From Oncomelania hupensis (taxonomy: Eukaryota; Mollusca; Gastropoda; Littorinimorpha; Pomatiopsidae), in NCBI GenBank assembly GCA_036898135.1, contig CM072525.1, positions 27,410,943 through 27,474,942 of the forward strand: a stretch of 64,000 nucleotides of DNA, in the 5' to 3' direction. The position numbers and the translations under genes were made by a program. How positions within the stretch are numbered: the first letter of the stretch is position 1; every line of letters starts with the position of its first letter. The notes below the pieces were generated by a model. The model was not told the origin of the DNA, did not search any database, and worked only from the letters and a program-made list of their open reading frames with translations. Below, in pieces: positions 23,521 through 35,562 of this stretch.

Positions 23521-24829
23521 TTCTCTTGCGTGACTGCCAACGAAACAGCTTGTTTTGCTACTGACTGTCTATGCTGTCCATTCTCTTTTGTGACTGCCAA
23601 CGAAACAGCTTGTTTTGCAACTGACTGTCTATGCTGTCCATTCTCTTTCGTGACTGCCAACGAAACAATAGCTTGTTTTGCTACTGACTGTCTATGCTGT
23701 CCATTCTTTTTCGTGACTGCCAATGAAACAGCGTCTATGCTGTCCATTCTCTTTCGTGACTGCCAACGAAACAGCTTGTTTTGCTTTTGACTGTCTATAC
23801 TGTCCATTCTCTTTCGTGACTGCCAATGAAACAGCGTCTATGCTGTCTATTCTCTTTTGTGACTGCCAACGAAACAGCTTGTTTTGCTACTGACTGTCTA
23901 TGCTGTCCATTCTCTTTTGTGACTGCCAACGAAACAGCTTGTTTTGCAACTGACTGTCTATGCTGTCCATTCTCTTTCGTGACTGCCAACGAAACAATAG
24001 CTTGTTTTGCTACTGACTGTCTATGCTGTCCATTCTCTTTCGTGACTGCCAATGAAACAGCGTCTATGCTGTCCATTCTCTTTTGTGACTGCCAACGAAA
24101 CAGCTTGTTTTGCAACTGACTGTCTATGCTGTCCATTCTCTTTCGTGACTGCCAACGAAACAATAGCTTGTTTTGCTACTGACTGTCTATGCTGTCCATT
24201 CTCTTTCGTGACTGCCAATGAAACAGCGTCTATGCTGTCCATTCTCTTTTGTGACTGCCAACGAAACAGCTTGTTTTGCTTTTGACTGTCTATGCTGTCC
24301 ATTCTCTTTCGTGACTGCCAACGAAACAACTTGCGTTGCTACTGACTGTCTATGCTGTCTATTCTCTTTCGTGACTGCCAACGAAACAGCTTGCGTTGCT
24401 ACTTACTGTCTATGCTGTCCATTCTCTTTCGTGATTGCCAACGAAACAGCTTGCTTTGCTACTGACTGTCTATGCTGTCCATTCTCTTTCGTGACTGCCA
24501 ACGAAACAGCTTGCGTTGCTACTAACTGTCTATGCTGTGTCCATTCTCTTTCGTGATTGCCAACGAAACAGCTTGTTTTGCTACTGACTGTCTATGCTGT
24601 CCATTCTCTTTCGTGACTGCCAACGAAACAATAGCTTGTTTTGCTACTGACTGTCTATGCTGTCCATTCTCTTTCGTGACTGCCAATGAAACAGCGTCTA
24701 TGCTGTCCATTCTCTTTCGTGATTGCCAACGAAACAGCTTGCTTTGCTACTGACTGTTTATGCTGTCTATTCTCTTTCGTGATTGCCAACGAAACAGCTT
24801 GCGTTGCTACTGACTGTCTATGCTGTCCA
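23521..24829. repeat. 23-unit minisatellite, 60/63/43-bp variants
   Basis: Units start at 23521, 23581, 23641, 23704, 23747 and onward to 24770-24829. The basic unit is 60 bp (TTCTCTTTCGTGACTGCC... to ...CTATGCTGTCCA). A 63-bp variant inserts 3 bases after GAAACAA, a 43-bp variant loses 17 bases, and one unit is 62 bp. A 60-63-43 block recurs four times (units 2-4, 8-10, 11-13, 19-21), a higher-order pattern. The 20-residue peptide repeat is broken at each 43-bp unit, so it is not a protein repeat. Confidence 0.95.
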
Positions 24830-25131
24830 TTCTCGGTCTACCTGTCTGCCCGTCTCCCTCTCTCTCCAACCCCCCCCCTTCTCTCTCTCTCGTGTGTGTA
24901 AGTGCGGAGGGAGGAGGAGAGGGATGGGGAGGGGAGGAAGGGTGGGAATATGTGTATTAAAATGCATTAATTTGCTTAGTGATTTGTTACGTAGTTAAAG
25001 AATATGTTTGTTTCAAATTATTTTCTGTTAATTATTTTGTTTGTTCTGCATTGTTTATTAAGGACTAGCTGTAAGACAGGTCCAAAGGACCTAATGCTAT
25101 TACATGTATCCTATTAAAGGTTTCCACTTCG

Positions 25132-25132
<1 letters not shown>

Positions 25133-25211
<79 letters not shown>
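25133..25211. repeat. (CT)n microsatellite
   Basis: About 38 CT units. Confidence 0.96.
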
Positions 25212-25213
<2 letters not shown>

Positions 25214-27920
25214 GCTTTCTCATCCCTCTTCTGTTTCTAGTATAAATTCGCCTATTGCTATATTATATAGTATATAACCTATTTTCCTTTTTTTCTGTGT
25301 ACTGTAAGTGTTGCTTAGATTTATGAATGTTGGAATGACATCTGTTGGGTATATTTAGGCACAGATCATGCCTGCCACAGGAACACCCTTGTGTGTGGAG
25401 AAAAGTACCCGGGAGATGGCACGTAACACTTAGTTTATGTGATCCACCCAGATGTTCACCTTATCGTCCTGAATTTCTTATGTACTCTCAGGTCTGTCTG
25501 TTTTAATTTTTTCTGTCAGGTCTATGTCTTCGTCTATCAGGAGCTCATGCCTTTCACTTACTGTCAGGCCCTGGATTTACGTTAATGTTATTTTCAAAAA
25601 CTATGGACAGTTTGGTTGTGTTTTATAGTGGTGAACTTGAACTTGAACTTCAGTATGTGTTAACATTCAGCTGTGAATTCAGTCCCCCCCCTCCCCCCTC
25701 CCCCCTCCCCCCAGAGCACTTGCAAAACTGTATCCGTTGCTTCCCTTTGCTCCCCATGCTCTGCCACGCATTGTCTTGCTCTAACAATTTCAGCTTTAGT
25801 AAATTTCACAATACGAACCACTGACCACTCATTTCTTCCAAGTTCTGTTATTGTAAGCCAGCTGCTTTTTTGTTGTTGCGGTCATTTATGTGTGTGCGCG
25901 CGCGTGTGTGTGTGTGGGTGTATGCGTGTGTGTTTTTAAAGGAACTATAGATGCTGATCTACTTTGTTTTGATTGAAATGATCTTGAACGTGGACTTTAA
26001 CTCCAACTACGGCCAATTCAATGTTAAACTGCATGCGTTGGCAGCCGTGGTGGATCACACACCGTGTGTAACACTTCGAGTATACTTTCTAGATCTAACA
26101 GCGATTGTGACCCGAAAATGGCTTCCATTCTAGTCTCATCGAGGACTTGACTTGATATTAACATAACAACGTCTGTGCTTACAAAAGGTTAGTTTCCCTC
26201 GTGGTGGCACAGGCGTCTGCACTGTATTGTCGTTATAGTCAGACATTGTTTGTGAAAGTCTGCTTTGAAATACTGTACCGTACGCATAGTGGTCAAACCT
26301 GCGTCAGTGTATGTCTATATTATTTTCCCGCTTCAATTTTTTTTTGATCACGCGTTGTGTCCAAACGTTAAGCATAATAATAAATGACCGCTTTTAATTG
26401 GGTTGTCGTCACATGGCCTGTGGCACTCATCATGCTTTCTTTCATCACGTCTGCTAGTTTGTTGAATACCGTCCAGTATTCTTGGTGTCACCTGTCCTGT
26501 CGTTATTGTCGTGACGCACGTGTGGATCTACGTAGCTTAGGTAGATAGTAATTTGGCACTTCAACAAGATGCGCACAATTAAGAGTGTAATTTTGGTTCG
26601 CACCTGTTCGAACGTTTATGTGGCGTTTATTTACTAACGAATTTTAGTTTATATTTTAAGTGTTAACTTGTTGGTTTTTTTTATTGACAAAATTCAGAAA
26701 GCACCAGCGTAAAAATGGAAATACAACATATAAAATTGTTTGGAAATATTTCGGTGCGTATCGAACATTTCCTGTTTTGTTAATATTGTTTCAGAATCAG
26801 TTTTCATTGTTTCATTTTGTTTTGTTTTGTTCATTGTTTGCCTCTGCTGAGCGTAATGCGCGTATGTATCCTTTCTTATTAGGACAATCTTACTCCAATA
26901 ATTCATCAGGGATGTGCGCATGGTCAATGGAATGATAATGTATTGGACTGCACAGAAACAAAACTAGAACTCAAATGTTACCAAGGAATATTTCTCGTCA
27001 AAGTTGGGCTAGTTCTGTGTAATTAAATATGAACTATAATATAGGCCTATTTGTACATATAGCATAGGTAATCATAACATTCTGTTGGCGTTCTCACCTC
27101 TTCATATTCTAGTGTTCGTTAATGTTAATTTTAAAAAAAAAAACTGTTTACCTCAACCAGACTGACATTGACTTTTGTTGACATAAGTCAGCTTATCACA
27201 ATCAAGATACGACGTTTATGAATGAAGCCGCATACTAAAGTGATTATTATATAATTAGATCAGTTATCCAGAACGTTCGTGGGTCTATGTTAGAGATTTC
27301 CTGTTTATTTCATCCAAGAGAACCCAACTTTTTGTCTTCTGGATGGCAAACTTAAGGATAGATAATTTAGTGGCCTGGTCAAAGCTACACAATCACCAAC
27401 CCAGGCTATCAACGGAAGGATGATAAACGAATTGGCAAGCGGTATTGCATGGATATCAAACCCTCGCTAGATACTGACACAGGAGTGGTTTAGAAGTTGT
27501 TCGCAGCTTACTTAAGGCTGTTTGTATCCAGAATCCAGTTACAGTTTTTAGCTAATTTGCTACAGAGTAGCTGAGATTCGCCATACTATGAAATTCCGTG
27601 AGACTCGCCGAGTGAGGAGGTGAACGGCTAGTCTCACCTACATAATGTGGTCTGCTGGTAGTGGTGTGTGTGTGTTGGTGTGTGCGTGTGCGGAGGTATA
27701 AGCCTTAAAATGGGTGACTAACCTTGCTTTTTATGCAGGAAATGGGCGAGTGTATTAGGCACCCAGAGTTTTCCAGCCACCCACTTTTTTCTAATACGCA
27801 GGAGTGCTCTTTTAGTGCATGGGAGTGCAGCTGTAGAGCATGAGAGCTTTTTAAGTACACAGGAAGTGCTCTATCCGGGACGGAGAAAATACAGTGAATT
27901 TTCGGAGAAATTTTGAACAA
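25212..27920. other. No gene seen
   Basis: AT-rich DNA with a C-rich patch (25681-25713) and GT/GC dinucleotides (25888-25932). Open frames are short and lack recognisable domains. Confidence 0.5.
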
Positions 27921-27925
27921 AATTC

Positions 27926-28014
27926 GACCTACTTCGTAGGTCAACTTTTTAGAAAAGGGTTCGGGTAAGGGCTAGTTGCAGAGCTATCCCTAACCCTTGC
28001 CCTAAACCTTTTCT
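27926..28014. repeat. Two adjacent inverted repeats, TTAGGG-like
   Basis: GACCTAC/GTAGGTC form a perfect 7-bp stem (27926-27942). AGAAAAGGGTTCGGGTAAGG (27951-27970) pairs imperfectly with 27988-28014, whose sequence reads CCCTAACCCTTGCCCTAAAC. This may be a small palindromic element with telomere-like wording. Confidence 0.55.
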
Positions 28015-28498
28015 GTCAAAAATCACTTTCCGATTCCTACATTCTTAGTAAAACCCAGTCTTGATGTTTTACATACTTGTATGTGTGTGCGTGTGTGTGT
28101 GTTCATTGCGTTAACTATAAGGCAATATTATTCTGTCAACCTTGACGGAAAATCTTTATTGAGGCCACTGAGATTTTAGATCCTCCTCTACTTAATAGGT
28201 GAAGTTTGCATTTGCCCACTCCCCCCTTCTTCCCTTAACAGCGGGCACGTCGAATATATTGTCTTATGCCCTAAGTTAATGGTTTAGTGTTCATTAAACG
28301 ATTTCCTTCTCGTTCGAAGAACTGCGCAAGGCGCCTATAAATTTGATTTGCTGTTGGAATCCTTTGACTTTAGCTTTATATTCTTCTGTTCCCAGCTAGT
28401 TGATGGTGGTAGTATCATAAGAAAAACAAACAACACCAACAACAACAACATTCATTCAGCTTCTTTTTCTGTCTGTCTTTGTCTGTCTGTGTCTGTAA

Positions 28499-28539
28499 GT
28501 CTCTCTCTCTCTCTGGCTCTGTCTCTGTCTCTGTCTATG

Positions 28540-28635
<96 letters not shown>

Positions 28636-28657
28636 GTCTTACGTCTTACGTCTTACG

Positions 28658-28688
<31 letters not shown>

Positions 28689-28723
28689 CCTTCTCCTCGT
28701 CTTCCTCCTTTTTCGTCTTCATC

Positions 28724-28789
<66 letters not shown>
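28499..28789. repeat. Three (CT)n blocks
   Basis: CT runs at 28499-28632, 28658-28684 and 28729-28789. Spacers carry a TCTTACG triplicate (28637-28657) and C/T-rich unique sequence. Confidence 0.95.
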
Positions 28790-28791
<2 letters not shown>

Positions 28792-29880
28792 GCCCCCCAC
28801 TCCCCAACCACTCTCCACCCTCCACTCCCAATAAAGGTAATAAACAACACGTATTTTGATCATTACTCTATTAATAAGCAATTAAAACGCGTTTGGAGAA
28901 GAAAAACAAATTAGGTCAGTTTCGTATACGAGAATCAAACGAAGTTTCGTGTTACCGTGCCCCCTTATACAAATCAAAGTTTTGTATTGCGGTGCCATTG
29001 TAAACAATCAACGTTCTTCTGTGTTACAGTGTACTAAAGAAACAAAATTGCAGTATTATATTTCAGTTTTTTTTTTTTTAAAATCACCCAAGCGCGTCAT
29101 GAAGGGTGTGAGTTTTAGACAGGAAAATTGCGTTACACGGGTTCCAATTTGCATTTATAATCGGGAGGGAAAAAGATCCACCCGCAGAAGGTATTGATTA
29201 GGTGCCAGCGGTAGAGTGATGTTCTTGTTTGCCAATACTCAGGGCTCCCCACTGTGGTTGTTTTTATGTTGTTGTTGTTTGGGGGTTCTTTTTGCTGGGG
29301 AGCTGGCCACAATGATGGTCCCCAGCACCGCCTTTGTAATCCAGCCCAGTACGTCCTTCTGGCGATGTAACGTCGTTCACCCTATTCTCCTGCCTTTTAA
29401 ATCTTATGCGCAGCCTTAAATCTATTGAGACCGGTGTCTGGGCGCCATTGACGTCGTTGCGGTTTTGTCCTCTCCGGATATTTGTCTTCGCAGACTTATG
29501 TCTTCGCCCTGTGTATCTTTAACAGACTTCTGTCTTGCAGTTATTTATTTAAGGAGGACAAATCATTTAGCCATGTAGGCTTGCGTCTTGAGCGTGTTTA
29601 TCTTGCAAGACTTGTGTCGCGTAAATCGTCTGCTGCTTTGGAAAGGTCACGGGAAGGTACCGCGATCTCCTTGACGCCATGGCGCTGGCGTTGAGCGAGT
29701 ACAGACGCTATACATGTACATGTATACTAAATAAAACGACTTTGAACTGCTACGTTAGGACTTTGTACAGTTAAAAATGAATGTAACATTAAGTATCAAC
29801 GCGTTTGGTCTGTGTATATATTTATGCAAACTCTGCACATCTTTCTTTGTTTCTTCGTTTCTTTCTCGTTAATTAAATTC
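28790..29880. other. No gene; GC-richer patch
   Basis: About 29190-29700 is GC-richer and ends near a TAAATAAAACG sequence, but no domain was recognised in any frame. A roughly 42-bp degenerate repeat lies at 28930-29040. Confidence 0.4.
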
Positions 29881-29897
29881 ATACATACTTACATTCT

Positions 29898-29952
29898 TTC
29901 TTTCTTTCTTTCTTCCTTTCTTTCTTTCTTTTTTTCTTTCTTTCTTTCTTAT
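29898..29952. repeat. (TTTC)n microsatellite
   Basis: An interrupted TTTC run. Confidence 0.9.
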
Positions 29953-30259
29953 CATTCATTTCCTTGCTCAATAATTTCTTTTGACTTCCTTCTTTTTTTA
30001 ATATCTCCACAAAACAAAATTGTGTATTTCTCGTTGTCGTAAACTCCCATTTATGATAATAATATGTGCATTATTCATAGCCTGTTAAAGTATTTTGGGG
30101 AACGAGGCTATTGTTGTCTCCATTCTTGTTTGTCCTTTTTTCTTCGATTTCAAGTTCAAATTTAAACCAATATAAACAATGATTTGATTATGTTGTAAAC
30201 AAAGCAATATGTATTATCAATCGTTATTTTTAAAACAAACAACGACAACAACTTACCAT

Positions 30260-30490
30260 TTGAATTTAAATGTAATTTTGAGTAGTTTATGGAACACAAT
30301 GTTTTATGAGTCCTGAAATATGAATTACCTCTTGAATGTAAAGATAATATTGACTTGATTTCGGAACAGTATGTTTAATAAGTCTTTTAACATACAGGTA
30401 ATACTTTAAGTTAAATGTAGTTTATGGAACAAAGTATTTTATGAGTCCTTTGCCATAGACTTGAGACTTGCAGTTAAATGTAATTTTGAA
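30260..30490. repeat. Degenerate ~80-bp tandem repeat
   Basis: Repeated blocks AGTTTATGGAACA(C/A)A, TTTTATGAGTCCT and AATGTAATTTTGA recur two to three times. Strongly diverged. Confidence 0.5.
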
Positions 30491-30639
30491 ACGATTTTGT
30501 TGGGGTGAGAAGGTTATTCCGTACTTCTTGTTTCTTTTCGCTGTTGGGCGGCTTAAAAATGGCAATGAAACAGATAATGATCTAAAGAACCTGTAACAAT
30601 GAATTCACACTTTGTGTAAATTTAAATGTATGTCTGAGA

Positions 30640-30800
30640 AAATGTCGTTTTGTTGGGCTGAATTTTACTGTATTGGGCTTATGGGTGTCATATATTTAGG
30701 ACAGTGTACTGTAGTGCTACTTTTACTATACTGATCTTATAGGTAGTATCGCATATTGCTGGTTTTAGTGAGTTGGTCTTGTGCCGAGGTGGCATTACTA
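30640..30800. repeat. Old degenerate tandem array, left part
   Basis: Imperfect units built on TTTTACTGTATTGGGCTTAT, followed by a GTC(G/A)TATA and TAGTGCT(G/A) block. The array continues beyond element E at 31418. Confidence 0.6.
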
Positions 30801-30812
30801 GTATAGTGTATT

Positions 30813-31417
30813 TAGTTAGTTATTCATTGCTTACAGGGTCCAGCGGACTGCAGAGAGCCGAATCAGGACCACAAAATCAAGACCACAACTTCGCTGAAAG
30901 AGGACTCACCCTTGATCCGCATAAAAGATCTTGCGAAACAACCCTAGTGGTAACACTGAAGGGACTCCATCAGCTGGTCATTTTACAATAAAGACATCCA
31001 ACGCAGGGGACGCTGAGGCTATACTCTAATTTATCGAACACCCGTTTACAAAAACAAAATTGAATACAAACATCATTATAAAATATCAACAAAACACATA
31101 CATAGAAAATGCCTACATTTCCAAATAATAACATCATAGGACCGTTTGGCAGAAAGCGTCCAGTATTCTCAAGCTGATCCAACAGACCTCACACACAAAT
31201 GATGAGTTTTTTCCCGGAAGAGTTTTCAAGAAAAAGGGTAGGTGACTGGTCTAGGGAAGAAGATGATAGTATAGTAGATTGATAGAACAGAGTAGGAATG
31301 AGAAAGTACAAATGAGAAAGACAGCGACAGTGGGAATTTAAAGCACACAATTTCCAGAAAGTGGGAATACCATTTATACTGAAACCCCCGGCACCCCCAC
31401 GGGAGGGGTGGGGTGGG
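30813..31417 (-). mobile_element. Element E, copy b
   Basis: A minus-strand copy flanked by a 12-bp TSD, GTATAGTGTATT (30801-30812 and 31418-31429). It has a 5' end at about 31405 (complement of CCCGGCACCCCCAC), the conserved body, and a 3' end AGTCCGCTGGACCCTGTAAG in this copy, with an extra segment of about 28 bp near 30865-30905. It inserted into the degenerate tandem array. Confidence 0.85.
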
Positions 31418-32000
31418 GTATAGTGTATTGTAGTGCTGGTTTTACTTTAGGCTTACAGGCTAGGCTTGCGGCTAAGTCCGATAGCTAATATTGTGTAGTA
31501 TATGCAGTGCTGGTTTTTATTGTACTTAACTTGTGGATGTGTCGTATAGCTGGTGCTGGTTTTACTGTATTGTACTTTTGGTTTTGTCGTATAGCTAATA
31601 TTGTGTAGTGTATGCAGTGCTGGTTTTTTATTGCATTTGACTTGTGGATGTGTCGTGTATCTAGTATGGAGTATTCTAAGTGCTGGTTTTATTGTATTGT
31701 GCTTTTGTCTATGTCGTTTAGCTAGTATCGTGTAGTGCTGGTTTTACTGTACTTAGCCTGTCGCGTAATTCTGGATTTACTGAGCTGGTCTTATGCCAAT
31801 GTAGTATAGTGTATTGGAGTATTAGTTTTACAGTCCTGGGCTTATGGCTATGTGGTATAGCTAATATTATATAGTGCTGCTTTTACAGTACTGGTCTTGT
31901 GGCTGTCAGGTAAGCCTAGCTAGTAAAGTTAATTGTAATGCTGGTTTTACTGTATTTGGCTAGGCGTGTGGCTATATCGCATAGCTGAAGACGAGATACA
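31418..32000. repeat. Old degenerate tandem array, middle part
   Basis: About seven diverged units of 60-90 bp with blocks AGTGCTGGTTTTACTGTA, GGCTTATGGCTATGT and GTATAGCTAATATTGTGTAG. Confidence 0.75.
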
Positions 32001-32008
32001 ATAGAAGA

Positions 32009-32015
32009 AAATGAG

Positions 32016-32049
<34 letters not shown>

Positions 32050-32420
32050 AGGATGCTATGTACGCGCCTTTCCCCAAGGCTCAAAGCGCGGCGATCTATA
32101 CCAACATACACGCTCACCTGTCTCATTTACCCTCACACACACCAAATACACATACATCACTCAAACAGGTGGTGTAAAGGCAGGGAGATCGCTATTAGAA
32201 GACGGAAGAAAATCGAATTTTTATTTTTGAAATTTTTATATTGACTGCATCCTGTACCATTACTGAAGGGAGGGAGGAAACCGGAGTGCCCGGAGAAAAC
32301 CCTCGGTGACCTCAATAGTCTCGTACTTAAGTCACAAACGTTCGCCCCTTGCGGGAATCGAACCCGCGACCTTCGGCATAGGAAACCGGCGACTTATCCA
32401 CTGCGCCACGAGGCCACCCC
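32009..32420 (-). mobile_element. SINE A, complete copy (minus)
   Basis: On the minus strand the tRNA-like head at 32417-32346 carries the A box TGGCGCAGTGGATAAG and B box GGGTTCGATTCCC. The central GTTTTCTCCGGGCACTCCGG motif follows, then GATCGCCGCGCTTTGAGCC and AAAGGCGCGTACATAGC, and a (ATT)n tail (32018-32048 on +). About 410 bp; it serves as the reference copy for family A in this window. The acceptor arm pairs poorly, so the head is not a functional tRNA gene. Confidence 0.88.
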
Positions 32421-32660
32421 GATGCAATGCAGCACACTAAACATGTTCTGCAAAACGGGTATTTCGCTAAAACGCTTCATCAGGAGTGAAGAACCTACTC
32501 ACTGGTATAGAGTGCAGTGTCGTACTGGTTTCTACCGTATTCATGGGCTTGTGGCTATCTATATATATAAATTGCTTAGCCGGAAGTCCTTCTTCGCCTC
32601 TACTATAAAGTTTGTCTCCTATGGACGCTGATCTGGCCAGGTGCTGAGCGCTGCTGATCG

Positions 32661-33007
32661 GCCTGCTGTGTGCTCAAATCCAGCCAAATCGTTATAGCCG
32701 ACATTTCCTTACCGAACGTTTAACCGTTTCTGAGATAAATAAATAAACAAAATGTCCACAAACTGCAATAGCCTCATTCCGCGCGCTTCCATTAAAAATC
32801 AAATTGAGGTTTCAGCATGTTTTCCCATATAGAACAAACAATTCATGGTTTTTCTACGAAGCCTTTGTAGTTTAGTGGTTTAATCTTTCGCCTATGGTTT
32901 CGGGCGACCCAAGATCGATACTCACGCGGGCCATATTTTTTTTTTTTAGTTGTTTTTTTTTACACTACAATATGGATTTTTTTTTTAATTTAGACTTTTT
33001 ACATTTA

Positions 33008-33062
<55 letters not shown>

Positions 33063-33146
33063 GTTATTGTTATTATTGTTATTATTGTTATTATTAATAA
33101 ACTAATAATAATACTAATGCTAATACTAATACTAATAATAATAATA

Positions 33147-33187
<41 letters not shown>

Positions 33188-33265
33188 CAAATTTTCTTTT
33201 AAAACCTTATTGTTTTTTTATGATTTCTATTTGTATTATTCTATATTCAATATTATTATTAGTAT

Positions 33266-33337
<72 letters not shown>

Positions 33338-33474
33338 GCCTGCTGTGTGCTCAAAACCAGCGAAATCGTTTTAGCCGACATTTCCTTACCGATCGTTTAA
33401 CCGTTTCTGAGATAAATAAATAAACAAAATGTCCACAAACTGTAATAGCCTCATTCCGCGCGCTTCCATTAAAA
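32661..33474. repeat. 137-bp direct repeat inside the Helitron
   Basis: 32661-32797 and 33338-33474 are nearly identical (both begin GCCTGCTGTGTGCTCAAA and end CGCGCTTCCATTAAAA). They flank 540 bp of mostly TTA and AGT microsatellite. Confidence 0.92.
33010..33336. repeat. (TTA)n and (AGT)n microsatellites
   Basis: TTA runs at 33010-33095 and 33148-33186, and an AGT run at 33264-33336. Confidence 0.95.
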
Positions 33475-33615
33475 TGGTATGGGGAGGTATCAAGTGGGTT
33501 CGGGGAGGTATCAAGGGGGTATGATGAGGCATCATGGGGGGGGGGGGGACGGGGAGATATCAGGGGGGGGGGGGGTATGGTGAGGTATCAAGGGGGATAT
33601 GGGGAGGTATCATCG
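33475..33615. repeat. G-rich ~20-bp minisatellite
   Basis: Six diverged units of the form GTATGGGGAGGTATCAAGGG, with two expanded to G12-14 runs. Confidence 0.8.
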
Positions 33616-33707
33616 TCCAAATGAAACTCGCAGACAAAAGTTCTCTCTGTCTACATTTTAAACAGCATCATGTGTACCCTGGCTTGCCAGGGTACAAAAA
33701 CCACTAG

Positions 33708-33760
33708 TGTTTGATAAGTGGTATAGTGTAGTGTAGTGTGGTGCGTGTCGCAGCACGGCA
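33708..33760. repeat. Right remnant of the degenerate tandem array
   Basis: GATAAGTGGTATAGTGTAGTG resumes the array wording after the Helitron. The left counterpart is at about 32490-32557. Confidence 0.6.
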
Positions 33761-34360
33761 AGTCGTTCAATTCATACACTGCGCTGTCGCAGTTTCCCTC
33801 CCCTACTGTCTTCAGGTGATCCACCTGGCGCTATTCCAGCTCGGGACACTCCTCAATTGTTCCATTCTCTGAATGGTAAACCGGACGTCTTTAGCCACGG
33901 CGGGGCTCTTCTGGCCTCTGTGCCTAAAGAGTAGCAGTAAAGAGTGCTGTACCGTAAAATTGTTATTGCTGGGGCTTTTCAAAAGGCAAGATCTACAATA
34001 CAACAGACGAGCCGTTCCCCCCCTCACCCCCCCTACCACCACCACCACACACCCTCTTCTGTAGGGAAGGGGAACACCACCACCCCAAGTCAACCATTGT
34101 GATTCCCTCCTGCTTGTTCTCTCGATCACAGTGACACTCTGGCGACTGCTTATGTATGTACGTAGTAATGCCCACAAGTGAACATTCATTCAGTGGAGTC
34201 GTTCGTTGTGCACTCATTCAGTCATTTATCCATTCAAGCGCTGGCTCCTTCCTTCTCTTCTTGACGTCACAAGCCCTTCTTTCTATTCAAAACGCAAGTG
34301 GATTTGTATAGCCTATGTATGCAGTAGAAATCATAATGCGTAATTCTCTCTCTCTTTAGA
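33761..34360. other. No gene seen
   Basis: GC-moderate DNA with a CCACC-rich patch at 34015-34050. No recognised domain in the frames on either strand. Confidence 0.4.
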
Positions 34361-34369
34361 ATCTTTCTC

Positions 34370-34452
<83 letters not shown>

Positions 34453-34590
34453 GTCGGTCTTTGTCGGTCTGTTTCTCTTTGTCTGTCTGTCTCTTCTTTG
34501 TTTGTTTATCTCTGTCTTTCTGCCGGTCTCTCTCCGTCTGTCTGTTTCTCCGTCTCTCTCTGTCTCTGTCTCTTTCTCTCTTTGCATAAT
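34370..34590. repeat. (CT)n and TCTG-rich tract
   Basis: A pure CT run at 34371-34450, then a degenerate TCTGTC/TTTGTC stretch to about 34580. Confidence 0.95.
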
Positions 34591-35201
34591 TTGAATAGAC
34601 ACAATAAAGCTGTAACAGCACACTTCCAGCGTAAGATGTCCAAGATCTCCCGACCCCCTTTTTTAATCTTTGCCCTTCCCCCTCCCCTCCCCTCTCTCCT
34701 TCTCCTCCCCTACAATATGGGCAGATGCCAATAGGCGATTGCAAACAAGCCTTTTAGCATAAGTTCATTGCCACAGTGCCTTAAGGACGGGTAACAGATA
34801 AGTCACCCCCGTAGCGTTTAGTCAAGCCTTTATTGAATTTATTTTTTTTGACTGCTGTGCAAAAACAGTCTCTATACTGTAGACTGTCATAACAAGTATT
34901 TTAAATTTCAGTAACGGCGCTGTACATTATGATAATCGTATGGTAAATTTCCATAATGTCATTGTTAGATTATAAGAACCCTGCTCTAGATTTTCAAAAA
35001 ACGGCATTGTAGATTTATAATGAGCGTATTGTAAGAGTATAATAAGGATATTGTAGACGTTATAATACAAAGTTGGGCTGTCTAGCGAAGGAGTGATAAC
35101 TAATGCCTTTATTGTGGAAGAAGATCAAGTTCCCGTAGTTCATCAGTTAAGGTGCTTTTGTTCATCTTATCTCTTGCTCTGTCTGCTAGACAGGTACGGA
35201 G

Positions 35202-35530
35202 CTGTGTGTCCGTCAGCTGTGGATCTGGTTACACTAGGCCTATACCCCTCGTACGTACCATTTAATGTATGCGTGTGTTTTTAATCAGTGAATACGGCTT
35301 GAATGGGATCTGTTTGATAATACTATGTTACGCTACTATCGAAAGAAAGCAAAGCCTGTGTGCGTGAGTCCGGTGGACTGTGGATCCAGTTACACTTTAT
35401 ATGTGTTGTACATGTAATATATGCGGCGCGTGTCTTTTTTTTACAATTTTATTTTTTGTATATTCTAATTCAGTGAACGGATCTTGTGTGTATTACTGCA
35501 TAGTACTTTTCCACGATTGAAAATAGTATA
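35202..35530. repeat. ~160-bp tandem duplication, diverged
   Basis: Two copies (about 35202-35357 and 35358-35530) share CTGTGGATC(T/C)(G/A)GTTACACT, ATCAGTGAA/TTCAGTGAA and a TACTA(T/C)G-like block. Confidence 0.55.
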
Positions 35531-35562
35531 GATGCAAAGACTGCTGGACAAGCGTCGGACTA

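Larger units (their letters stand above)
32558..33707 (+). mobile_element. Non-autonomous Helitron
   Basis: The 5' end TCTATATATATAAATTGC is preceded by A (32557). The 3' end is CTAG (33704-33707) followed by T. A perfect 10-bp stem with TT loop (GTACCCTGGC/GCCAGGGTAC, 33674-33695) sits 8 nt before CTAG. TC start, CTRR end, subterminal hairpin and insertion between A and T without TSD are the Helitron hallmarks. The flanks join to GGCTTGTGGCTA + TGTTTG..., matching the surrounding array (GGCTTATGGCTATGTGGTA), which reconstructs an empty site. No Rep/helicase frame, so non-autonomous. Inside: a 137-bp direct repeat, TTA and AGT microsatellites and a G-rich minisatellite. Confidence 0.82.

Noticed and set aside
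23521..24829. CRISPR-like array or repeat protein
   Set aside because: Units are contiguous without unique spacers, and the peptide frame breaks at every 43-bp unit, so it is a minisatellite.
32346..32417. tRNA gene on the minus strand (clear A and B boxes)
   Set aside because: The acceptor arm pairs poorly and the sequence continues into a SINE body and ATT tail. It is a SINE head. The same holds for 17026-17092 and 51690-51750.
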